Source of the DNA: Puccinellia tenuiflora
Taxonomy: Eukaryota; Streptophyta; Magnoliopsida; Poales; Poaceae
Reading direction: 5' to 3'
Assembly: GCA_012064385.1 (NCBI GenBank)
Contig: QRDG01000531.1
Coordinates: 62,001 to 126,000 of the forward strand
DNA length: 64,000 bases
Shown here: piece after piece, positions 1 through 10,242 of the stretch
Numbering within the stretch: the first letter of the stretch is position 1
How the letters are laid out: each line of letters opens with the position of its first letter
Position numbers and translations under genes: made by a program
The notes under the pieces: model-generated
The model's database searches: none
What the model was told of the DNA's origin: nothing
Seen by the model: only the letters and a program-made list of their open reading frames with translations

Positions 1-1017
1 AACAGCTGTGACGCGGTCCTATTGCTCTGAGTCCTGACGCCTCGTCATTCATGGCTGGAGGCGGACCTATGCAGGGCCTTTATTCGTTGCGGTCTGAAGT
101 TGGGGGCACCTCCTCACCTGGTTGTAGTCGTTTGGTGAGGACGATCGTGTGTGTGTGTGTCCTTCCTCTCAGGAGGTTGTACCTCTAAAGTCTTCCTGTT
201 CAATGAAATGAAGAGCTAGCTTGTAGTGTGACCAATAAGAAAAGGTCCATAGTCAAACAACTTTACAGCTAGGAGCATATCCCTAGGCTCACAGATAGCA
301 TGTTACAAGCACTTTATGAGCTAACAAGCTCAAGCTATCCCTTAAGTCAGTTTGGTTAACAATACGATTCAAGTGCTCAATAATATCAAATTTGTGTGTT
401 TAGTAGCAGGTCATTAATTTGCCAATGGACAAGAATGATTCAAGAAAAAGCATGGAGCAGACAAGGAGAGCCAACACAAACGCTACCACAAAAGTATGCT
501 CTCAAGGGTCTTAAATGAGCTCCGATGAAGGTGCTTTGCAGAACATGGAAAACTACAAACTGCTATTGATATGCTCTGATAACTATTAATGAGTTTACGG
601 CTCAAATTCAAATAAATCATATTAGTAAGCAATAAGCAATGTTAAGCATCAGCAGAACTAACGCACACTTAATTTTAAGAGCAGTCAGGTGTCAAAGTGC
701 TTTGAAGGTGATTCACTTCATGGTCCAGCAGTGGTGTACCTTTTCTTGTCATAGAATTTAAATAAGGTTCAATTAAGCACTAGGCGCTAACTGAGCGTTT
801 TGCCTCCGCTTTTCTCTTTTCTAAAAGATTACAGCGCTAAGCGCAATTAAGCGCATGTTTAAGCACAGTTGAGTGCTAGGCGTTTTGCTCCGCTCAGCGC
901 CTAAGCGAGCTTAAGCGCGTTTTTTATAACCTTGAATTTAACACAAAAAATCAGAAAGCGTGTGAGGGCGACTAACCGGTATGAACAAAGGTGACAAGAG
1001 GGTCTGCTGGAGGTTAC
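1..1017. other. Intergenic DNA without a recognised gene
   Basis: I see no supported coding region. From about 770 to 925 the sequence is rich in GCGCTTAAGCGC-like words in both orientations (for example around 838-856 and 893-920), which suggests the remains of a palindromic repeat. The rest is ordinary AT-rich sequence. Confidence 0.4.
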
Positions 1018-1219
1018 GCGTATATGCATAACGGACATCCTTCTCATATGCATCCCACTTCTTGAGGGCAACAGGATCATCAACGAAGTGACGACGCATA
1101 GTCTGCAACTGGACATTCAACTTCTCCAATGCCTGGGGCATACGCTGGCTTACCCTGTCGAACCGAGCATGTCGCCATTCAAACTCCTCTTTGCTCATGC
1201 CACACTCGGGGTCATATTT
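1018..1219 (-). CDS. Orphan exon of an unrecognised protein
   Basis: A 202-nt stretch on the minus strand reads as protein for 67 residues, beginning KYDPECGMSKEEFEWRHARF and ending DVRYAYTR. It is preceded by an acceptor-like CTTGTATAG (1220 side) and ends at a donor-like C|GTAACC (1017-1012), so it looks like an internal exon ending in phase 1. The peptide is charged, has no membrane segment and is probably helical. I do not recognise the family. A candidate upstream, possibly untranslated, exon lies at about 2185-2344, ending CAAG|GTAAGT. No downstream exon could be assigned, so it may be a captured gene fragment rather than a working gene. If translation starts within the exon, the Met at 1198 is the first. 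Confidence 0.35.
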
Positions 1220-3943
1220 CTATACAAGGAAGAGAGTTCAGCACCGTGACTCGGAATCAAAATATGCAGAAAAGAAATCACAATTCTCGGAGTAGTCCTA
1301 CCCGTTCTTTGTTGTTGCTGTCATCTGCATGAGTTTTGAAAAACAACTCTGGTTAAAAGGCATGACACTAAGAAATATGAAGTTGGTAGAAACAAGCAGC
1401 AAAATTAGTACAGTTGTGTTTTGCAATACAAGTGTATAACACGTGCAGGAACTTACCAGGTTCCAACAATTGACAGCACAGCATGGAACATAAGTGACAC
1501 TGACATATACCACAATATAAATCTACTGTAGCAACAATTAGGTCTATTACTAACAGATTATGAAAATATGAAGAGGTTAAACATAAATCTAGCCTAATTT
1601 TTCTGAAACTATGTAGGGAAGTTGTGGATGCAGAAGCAATACATACCACAAGAGCTCACATCTCATAGTTCTACAAAAAAAAAGACAAGAAATTCCATGT
1701 CTTGGACGCATAGAAGAGAGCATGAGCACAATGAAAGCTAAAAGAAATTACATTTAGCGCAACCATCGCCTGATAAAGGGAAGAGGGTGACGCACCTTTT
1801 TCCCTCGGATGGTCGAACGACAGAAACTTGGACATGCCGATACAGTGGCTGACCCAGGAATGAACTGGAGGGTGGGCACACTCAAAAAAAAAATCAAGCT
1901 AGCCTGTACAATACAAATTTGCAAAATGAATAATGTAAATAGCCAATCAATTCTCACAACATTATAGTTCAAAAAACATGTTGCAAATTTGCAAGCTTAT
2001 AATACAATTTCAGCCATTCCTCTTCACAATCAATTCTACAATTACAACAGAAACATATAAACAACATATATAAGCTATTGGTTGTTAATTTTGAACGGTT
2101 CAGTACAAAACAACAGCCATCGACGTCAATTTCGGCCCTTTCGCAGTGGGCAAAGCCAACTGCATAAGCAAGCAAGCAACTTACCTTGATACAAATTGGA
2201 ATCAAATCCGGCTTCTCCTCTGCTCTGCTTGCGCCGGAAATCAGAGACTGGGCTGATCACCCGAGCTTGCTCAGCTGCATCTCCCACCAAGCGCCCTAGC
2301 GTGCAGCTCCCGACGGCATTGACTTGAGGTCGGCACGGAATCAAGCGGAGCAGTGGGAGCCAAGGAGGGGGGCGTCGGAATTAGGGCATTGGTCGACAAA
2401 GACATGGGACGCAGCTTCATCTGTTCGCCCGGTCAGTCTACGCGTTTGTCGAAGGAACCAGGAGGAAACAGACAAGAGGAAAAGGGCCATATGGGCTGAT
2501 AGTGGGCTTATAAACTGGGGATTCTTATATGATAATTATATTTCCGAAATCTGCCCACCCGCTAGATCCGCCCATGGCGACATGTGGCTCGCCGAAGAGA
2601 GGCCTTACAAGACCGACAGCGAACAGGGCTCATCGAAGATCAGCACAGGCTCACTGAGCAGGAGGACAGTGGCGGCGAGGCTCGCCAAGAAGATCACAAA
2701 GAAGACACGAGAGATTCTTTGACGAGGAGGCGGGCGGGGAGGATTGGGGATGATTAAAAGGGTTATACAACATAAAACCGTAATCTAGTAGCAAACTTGG
2801 ACAGATAAATAGAATGGCAGGGCAATCATGTAAGAGAAAACTAGAAATAAACTGCCAAAGCAAGAAAGAACAATTATATCATACATATATATGGCTACTA
2901 GCCTACAACTAGCTGGTTGGAAGGCAACAGCAAGCATGTCAAGGCTCGCAGGCTCTCAGCCACAAGCAAATTGGAACTTTGGAAGGCAACAGCAGGAATG
3001 TCAACAATGCAATGAAAGTATTCAACAACAAGCATGTCACAATATTTTGACTGCATACTCTATTATGTAGATCTCTGTCACTCTGACATATTGCCATGAT
3101 CACAGTAGAATTTTTTTCCATGGAAATTGGATTTACATGCTCACAGCACACGGAAAGAAACGAAAATTAACACGAGGGTGAACTGCCACGATGCCGTTGT
3201 AGGGTGCTGTAGAGAGCCGGAGGCCGGAGGGTGAACTGCCACGACGTCTGACAGCAGCCCGTCGAGGTGGAACGAGCACCAGTAGAGCGCCGGTCGATGG
3301 GACGCGGGACACGAGCAGGGGCCGACAAGAGCAGGACTCGAGCAGCGAGTGGTGTTTGGTGTGGGGTGGTCACGGAGTCGATCGGCGGCGGCCCGGGGAG
3401 CTGAGCATGGTATCACCGCACTTCTACCTCAGCCGTTGCAGGATTCCTCCTTCACCGCCGCCATCCGCCTCGCTCTTGTGCCGCATCTGCAATCACAGAG
3501 GCAGAAGAGATGGTGGGCGAAGGAGAGGCGGGGCCAGCGGGAAGAGGAGACCGCGGCAGCGACAGTCGTAGAGGAGGAGGAGGCGGCAGCGGTCAAGGCT
3601 CGGGAGTGAGGGGGTTGGGAACGTGAATAGGTCAAGGATGTCAAACAGCCAATCCCACCGGCCATGTGTGAACTATGAGTTAGGGCCTCTTTGTTTGGGC
3701 TGGCTGTGCTGCTATTAGAGTTATGAAAGCGCCTATTTTTGCTGATTTACGTGTAATAAGTAACATATGGATCACTAAAATTCAGATAAAATGATCATTA
3801 CACAATACCATGAATACACAAAAATATACACATCAAATATAGCTTTTATCAAACTACTTACCATAGCGATTATATATCGATCACGAATGTATACTTATAC
3901 AAAATACATTTCCATGACATTATACTAGCTAACTCAAATAGTT
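1220..3943. other. Intergenic/intronic DNA, nothing firmly supported
   Basis: This stretch is mostly AT-rich. Two GC-rich islands (about 2180-2720 and 3180-3610) look like former promoter or first-exon DNA, but open frames in them have no recognisable protein features. The only positive sign is the donor-like site at 2184-2183 on the minus strand, which may belong with the exon at 1018-1219. Confidence 0.3.
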
Positions 3944-4460
3944 CTAATGTTGTCTAGCATTGAACAACACGTCAGCAATGTCATCACGTGTCGAGTTCAT
4001 GCCTCTCGAGTGTAGTGCACCCAAAACATGATCATCGGGCAATGTTATTGCTTGCCTTTGGACCTTAGGACTGAAATTATCATCCGAATCACATCGATCA
4101 AACTTCTTATCACGTAAGTTGTAGTCTCTAATGAAATTGTGAAGCGCAACGCAAGCAAGGATAATTCTCTGCTCTGTACCCAAGCCGTAAGAAGGGACAC
4201 CCTTCAAAATGCGCAACTTATTCTTCAAGATACCAAAAATGCACTCGATGCAATTTCGTAGTGATGAGTGCGTATAGTTGAAAATTTCTACTTTTCCTGT
4301 TGGTAGCCCTTCTCAAGAGAAATCGGGTAATGGTATGTATTGTTTTTATAAGGAGCTAGGACCCCTTTCTATTTGGATAACCAGAATCAACTGCTAACTC
4401 TATTTTCTCGATAAATTTATCACCAAGATTCTCATACCCCTTTCTACTCAAGCAACCCTA
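3944..4460 (-). pseudogene. PIF/Harbinger-type transposase, C-terminal remnant
   Basis: Minus-strand peptides match the DDE_Tnp_4 type transposase of PIF/Harbinger elements. A segment reading VDSGYPNRKG lies near 4360-4398 and carries the conserved Asp of that motif. It is followed by FNYTHSSLRNCIECIFGILK and an open stretch to the stop at 3944 that contains the family's ALHNFIRDYN signature. The pieces are in different frames: at least one indel and a stop lie between about 4290 and 4360. The N-terminal half is missing or unrecognisable. It is a dead transposase, with no intact partner Myb-like gene visible nearby. Confidence 0.75.
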
Positions 4461-5941
4461 TCCCTATTGTTTGGGTTGATTTCCATACATATGTCGCAGA
4501 AAACTCTAATGTGGTATGCATCCCAAACAGACTTCTCCATCACAAATTAATAACAAGCTAAACCCAACAAAAAACACTGCATAATTACTACAGCTATACC
4601 AAAGTAACTACACAATTACTACAGCTATACCAAAAAAAACTACACAATTACTACAGCTATACCAAAAAAAAACTACACAATTACTCGAGCTATATATGCC
4701 AGAATATGCACATAACAGCAAGCAGTCAACAATCAGCAGTATCAAGCAGCAAGTAGTAGCATCAATTAGCAATAGTAAGCATCAATTAGCAATAGAAAGC
4801 AACAGCAAGTAGTAGCTGCACACATCGGCAGTAGCAAGCGGCAGTGGCAAGCAGCAATAGCTAACGGTAGTGGGCAAGCAGCATAGCAATCATTAGTGCG
4901 AGAAATGAGAAGTACGCAAGAGCAGCTAGCTCACCTCGCTGTGGACGAACTCGAGGCCGGCAAGATCTGCGAGGCGACGGCCAAGACGACAGGAGGCAGT
5001 CGGGGACGAGCTCCGCGGAAGCTGGAGACGGGGAGGGGGCAGGATAAGGACGGGCAGAGGCAGGTAAGAGCTCCGGCGGCGGGGAAGGCCGGTTCGCCGG
5101 CAGGGGGGCGAGCTCTGGCGGCGCACGCGGAACCCTAGCGAGAGCCTCTCGCTTTATTAGAAAAGAAAACGATTCGGGCTAGCACGGTACGCGATTAGAG
5201 GGAAGGACCAAAGAGGAGTGTGCAGATGTAGCGTAGGGTCGCGTCACGGAAGATGGAGAACCGCTGAGCCGGGGGACGAAGTCGCGCCGTTGCCGGCCTC
5301 GGATCGAAGGATTTTTTTTTCCTTGATGAGGGAGGTCGAAGGATTTGTTTTTTTATTTTGGCATGTGGTGGTCTCGTGAAGCAGCCCAAATAGATATATC
5401 ACTAGAAGGATAGGGCGCGCTTTGCTGCGCCCGTTGCTGCTGTTTGCGGTAGGGTGTTTCGCTTTGCATCTGTTGGTGGTTTGTTAGTGACGCATCGAGC
5501 ACGTCATTTTATTTTCTGTTGTTGATTGGAGCACCGGATCTCTCTGAACATGCATGCATCAACCAGGGAGAAAAGAATTTTTCTACACGTGGCATCGACG
5601 TGAACTGGTGCAGGGGACGGAGACACGGCATCGGAAGTTTTGACACGGAGATTTTTGATTTTTTGCTGCAGCAATAGGTATTGTGTGTTAATTAGAACCT
5701 ACAATACTTATACGGAAGCAGAGAAGCTCACAAGAAACCTCACTTGATCGATGATACATGATAAAGCCAACTTGCTATATGGTGAATAAATTACTTCAGA
5801 TCTTATTTCACCGAACCTCACAAATCTTATCACTTACAAACATAAATAGCATCAATATGCACCCAATGAAGTAAATTCTTCACTCAACATATACTCAAAT
5901 TAACTAATTGGATTCTTGTTTTTTGTAGAAAGGCAAACTGA
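4461..5941. other. Intergenic DNA with short tandem repeats
   Basis: From about 4588 to 4695 a unit of roughly 33 bp (AACTACACAATTACTACAGC core, followed by TATACCA and an A run) is repeated about four times. From 4700 to 4870 the words AGCAAGTAGTAG and AGCATCAATTAGCAATAG recur. A GC-rich patch at 4900-5140 has no convincing gene. Near 5400-5450 an ACTAGAAGG...GCGCGC border resembles ends seen again near 32340. Confidence 0.4.
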
Positions 5942-6240
5942 CAGGGACAAGCATTATTATTTGGGTTAATTATCAGGCTGCCCTTATTTGTGTTCATGTA
6001 CTCAGTTTTGCCCTCAGCTGCAAATGGTGCTCAGTTTTGCCCCTAGTCTGTGCGTAAGGACTCATTCCGTGACTCTTGCCGTCTCCGTCAGGGTTGCTGA
6101 CTTGTGGGACTCAGAAGAAGTGGTATTTGACTCGGCACTTGCTCAGTTGACCAGACTGTTTCTTGTGGGACCCAGAAGAGAACCGTTGGCCGCGGCTTGT
6201 GGGACCCAGTAGAGGACCGTTGCTGGCGGCTATGTGTGCT
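5942..6240. mobile_element. Possible Mutator-like element terminus
   Basis: The words GCCCTTATTTG, TACTCAGTTTTGCCC and GTGCTCAGTTTTGCCC, followed by three near-copies of CTTGTGGGACCCAGAAGAG (about 6098, 6160 and 6198), resemble the terminal region of the Mutator-like element near 26200-26400 read on its minus strand (GATTGCCCTTAG..., CTCAGTTTTGCC, GTGGGAC). This suggests that the GRF gene downstream travels in, or next to, a Mutator-type element. I could not find the matching other end or a 9-bp target duplication. Confidence 0.3.
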
Positions 6241-6512
6241 GTAAAAGCGGTGGAGCGCACCCCCGGAGCTAGCAGCGGAGAGCAGAAATCTGCCGAGCGG
6301 GAGACGGAGTTGGAGGCGGCCACGCGCTGAGCTGGGCGGCGACCCCTGTTGGAGAGCTGGGCGCGGGCGACCGAGAGGACGGCATCGACAGGGAGCGCCG
6401 CCGACGGTGGGAAGATTGCTGTGGACGGCGCAGCCGTCTGCTACAGCTCCAGGGGTCGTGCGCGGAGGCGTTGAGATCCTCTTCGGCTTCAGGCGGTCGT
6501 GAATCAAGCTCC

Positions 6513-7060
6513 ATGTCGTCTTCTAGCTCCCGCGCCACCTCGCGGATCGAGATTCCGGTGATGCCGATCTTCCTCTATCCGCGCTGCCGAGCGGACTTTG
6601 CTCGGAGGGTTTCGCGCACAAAGAAGAACACTAATCGTTTGTTCTACATGTGCGGCGATAATGGGGTAAGAATCGGGGCAATTTCACTATTTTAGTAGTC
6701 GAGATCATTGAGCAATACGCTGATGAATGAGCTGTTTGGTCTATTTGGCTGCAGATAAAATGTTTCTTCCTTTGGGTCGATGTTCTGACCCAGACGCTGA
6801 TGAATGAGTTGCTAGAAGAGCACGAAGAATGGTTGCCCATCCTGCCACAGACCACGGCGGCCGCAGCGCGAGCTCCGGAAGAAGAGATGGAGGGCGGAGC
6901 ACGCATTGATAGAGAGGTAGCTGTTGAGCTAAGGAGGTTGAACCTGAAGATTAGGAAGCTCGAAGATCAAGCACAAACATCAATTTACAATTACATTTGG
7001 GCAGTTGCAGGTTTGGTAATCGCGCTGGTTGTAATGCTGAAATTGTATGCAAAGGCATGA
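6513..7060 (+). CDS. GRF-type zinc-finger protein with C-terminal membrane anchor
   Basis: Two exons, 6513-6665 and 6755-7060, joined across an 89-bp intron (donor GGG|GTAAGA, acceptor CTGCAG|ATA), give about 152 residues. The N-terminus is Ser-rich. A GRF-type zinc-finger pattern follows, with Cys at PRC, the aromatic RLFYMCGD word and, across the splice, IKCFFLW. A Glu-rich stretch and a short coiled coil (REVAVELRRLNLKIRKLEDQ) lead to one hydrophobic helix (YIWAVAGLVIALVVMLKLY) at the very end, so the product should be tail-anchored. Small GRF/tail-anchor proteins of this layout are abundant in grasses, and many are spread by transposons. GRF fingers bind nucleic acid in other proteins; the role here is unknown. 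I chose the Met at 6513 over 6471 because the Ser run typical of the family starts there. The first finger Cys pair looks incomplete (one Cys in the PRC segment), so metal binding may be impaired. Confidence 0.65.
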
Positions 7061-7280
7061 ATTTGGGAGGAATTTGTAAGCTTCAAATTGTATGAAAAAC
7101 GATTGAAAGAAGGGAAAAGAGATGGGGAATTCGGAAATTTGATCAATGAAATGCAGCTCTGGGCTCTGCCTTTTTTAGAGAAAAAAAAGGTTTCGCTGTG
7201 GGCTATCTCAGTTCTGAAAGGCTTCGCTGTTAGGCCCATTCAGGGTGGATTCCCTGTCAAAAAAAGGGAGGAAAATGAAG

Positions 7281-7365
7281 AAAAAAGGTGGGGCGTCTAG
7301 GACTCGAACCCAAGACCGCGTGGGATGGTGGCGTGAAGCGCTGCGCTGGTAACCGGTGGGGCGAA
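7281..7365 (-). other. tRNA-like/Pol III-type remnant
   Basis: On the minus strand GGGTTCGAGTCC (B-box and T-arm-like, at 7300-7311) is followed by an acceptor-like CGCCCCACC and then TTTTTT (7286-7281), a Pol III terminator. The upstream part does not fold into a convincing D-arm and anticodon arm, so I do not call a tRNA. It could be a SINE fragment or a decayed tRNA. Confidence 0.3.
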
Positions 7366-7494
7366 TGGAAGGATATTGACATGGATAGGGAAGAAAGGTA
7401 CCTATAGTTAGTGGATGACTTCGTTTAGAGTTTAAAAACGCATGTTTGTACTGGATTTTTGGGCACGTTGCATAACCACTTGTGTAGTTTTATC

Positions 7495-7700
7495 TTTGGG
7501 CATACATGAATTTGATATTTGGGCACGCTTAGTTTGATATTTGGGCACGCTTAGTTTGATATTTGGGCAAGTTGCTTAACCACTTGTGTAGTTTAATCTT
7601 TCAACACACATTTTTTTCGAAACAACTCTTCTTTATTAATTTGATATTGGGTTGGGCACATTTAGTTTGATATTTGGGCACGTTTTTTACGAAACAATTC
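7495..7700. repeat. Short tandem repeat, TTTGATATTTGGGCACGCTTAG unit
   Basis: The words TTTGATATTTGGGCA and CACGCTTAG recur four to five times between 7511 and 7685, with a larger duplicated block (TTGC.TAACCACTTGTGTAG) at about 7469 and 7571. Runs of TTT.CGAAACAACTCTTC follow to 7745. Minisatellite-like, with no coding potential. Confidence 0.6.
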
Positions 7701-8233
7701 TTTTTTGAAACAACTATTTTTTTTAAACAACTCTTCTTTTTTTGCTTAACCACTTGCTCTATGAAAACCTTCCCAAACTCTCTAATTAAATTACGACAAA
7801 CCTCTAAAATTGGAGCAGCCACCATAGAATGCCCAGAATGATCTTTGGGCACGAACATTTTTTAACACATATAATGATTAGATAAATAAGATGCAACCGA
7901 GTACCACCGTTACATAGATAAGTCCACAGGGACACGACGCGACACGACACGACACAAAAAAACACAGAAAACCAAATAAACAAGATAAAACAGAAACAAA
8001 ATAAATAACTTCACTCCGACCGGGCTCGCCACCGTACGTCTTCAACCTTGACCTTCACCACCGTAGGTCTTCAACTTCACTCCTCGTAGGGGAGGCAGTG
8101 CATCTGGTTTTCGGTGGGGAAGATGCATTCGTCATTGGTGTAGATGTTGTACGTGGTGAAGAAGATTGAATCGCAGCCTCACCAAAACACTTGGCCGAGG
8201 AGCGCGTACACATCGAACGGGTTGGTGAAGGTG

Positions 8234-9737
8234 TGATGTCTACTACACACTTCTATTCTTGTAGACTTGTTGGGTCTCCAAGCGCAGAGGTTTGTAGGAC
8301 AGCGGCAAATTTCTCTTAAGTGAGTAACCCAAGGTTTATCGAATCCACGGGAGGTAGAGGTCAAAGATATCCCTCTCAAGCAACCCTGCAATTAAGATAC
8401 AAGAAGTCTCTTGTGTCCCCCAACACACCTAATACAATTGTCAGTTGTATAGGTGCACTAGTACGGCGAAGAGATGGTAAAATGCAAGTGATATGGATGG
8501 TAAAAGGTGATTTTGTAATTCTATAATAAAAATGGCAGCAAGCAAACAAGTGACTAAAAACGGTGTATCAATGCTTGGAAACAAGGCCTAGGCTTCATAC
8601 TTTCACTAGTGACTACTCTCAACATCATTAACATAATTAAACACATGATAGTTCCCAAAAAAATACATGCGTGGTAGACGTTAGTCGGAGATCATTCTTT
8701 TGTGGATCAAATAGGATGAGAATTGCGTAGGGCTACGAAAAGCACACCTTAAAGTTCGTATTCCACATCTATGGACACTTCATGCTGTCACTATCCGCAT
8801 CCAAAGATAGTACTAACAAACACCACAACCTATTTTTTGAATAGTCTATTTCTTCAATAACACAAGCATCAAGAAACCTCATGAACTATTCAATCCAACA
8901 AATAAAGAACAAACTCATGATGAAGATCCTTCCAATATATTATCCATAGAGTCACACACGGCACCCATCCTGTCACCGAGGTACCATGATCACAACGGTG
9001 GCTCCGGAAATTGTACTAAATAACACCACTTGAGCAACATCATATCCATTACACATAGGGAAACATCATGTATTCAACTACACTAACAAAGCTCATGATC
9101 ACAACGAAGATCACATCATGGGAGAGAGATAACCACATAGCTACTTGTATAAGCCTCAGCCCCGGTGAGGGACTACTCCCTCCTCATCGCGGGAAGCAGC
9201 GGTGTCGATGGAGATGGCTCTGGCGGTCGATCCCCGCTCCGGCAGGGTGCCGGAACAGGATCAATCTGACCCCCAAAACTTGTCGGCGATGGCGGCAGAG
9301 CTCTGTTGCGTATTTGGGAAAATCCTTCGGGGGTTAGGGTTTTTTCATCGGGGATGATTTTATAGGCGTCGGAGGCCGGCGGCCGAGGGGGTGCCCACAG
9401 GGCAGGGGCGGGTCCCACCCACGGGCTGCCCTAGGGCTGCGGCAGGGGGCCGCCCCTGGCCTGTGGGTGGCCCCCCAGGTCGCTTTTTTGGCTCCGGTCT
9501 TCATTTGTCCAATAAAAAATCCCCGTAAATTTTCGTCCAATTCCGAGAATATTTCCGGAAGTAACTTTCTGCAATAAAAACATGACAAAAACAGGGAACT
9601 GGCACTGGGCATCTTGTCAATAGGTTAGTACGACAAAATGCATAAAAATGATGTAATATGATAGTAAAAAACATGTGACACCATCACAAAACTAGCATGG
9701 ATCACTCAAAAATTATAGATACATTTGAGACGTATCA
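8234..9737 (-). repeat. 3' LTR of the 8234-17279 element
   Basis: On the plus strand it begins TGATGTCTACTACACACTTC and ends GAGACGTATCA (minus strand TGATACGTCTC...GACATCA), so it has the canonical TG...CA ends. It is 1504 bp long and matches 15777-17279 along its whole length with scattered single-base differences and small indels. Confidence 0.92.
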
Positions 9738-10242
9738 GCATCCCCAAGCTTAACTCCTACTCGTCCTCGAGTAGGTAAGTGATAACAAAATAATTTTTTA
9801 TGAGACATGCAACCAACACAAACATGATCAAGATAGTAATGTAAAGTATAGGATGTGAATGAAGTGATACAAAGCAATTGTCTATAGTTGATAGCAAGAA
9901 AGCAATGAATAACCAATTTGAATCATTCAAGCAAAACCTTTTATAAATAGTACGTTAAAGACATGAAAGCAATGTGATCCACATATTTGATTAATCCACA
10001 AAGGTAATAGTTACATGAAAAAAGTGTTTGAGAATCAAAACAAAGAAGATGTAAGTTTTAGCAAAAAGCTTCAACTTCCAACGGTAAAGTCAATATAAAG
10101 ATTCATGTTTAATCTGACAATGCAATATGATCAATGATACTCAGGGTCAATGCTAGATGCTTGCTTTGGTGGAGATAGAAGGAAGAGGAAAACTGACTCA
10201 ACATTAAAAGTAAAAGAAAGGCCCTTCGCAGAGGGAAGCAGG
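9738..10242. other. Internal region next to the 3' LTR
   Basis: Read on the minus strand, the sequence next to the LTR contains a purine-rich CTTGGGGATGC (9740-9750) in the position of a polypurine tract. It differs only slightly from the AGCTTGGGGGAGT found at the same place in the element at 45.5-59 kb. No open frame is supported. Confidence 0.55.

Noticed and set aside
7281..7365. Functional tRNA gene
   Set aside because: Only the T-arm/B-box and a terminator-like T run are convincing; no D-arm or anticodon arm pairs properly.
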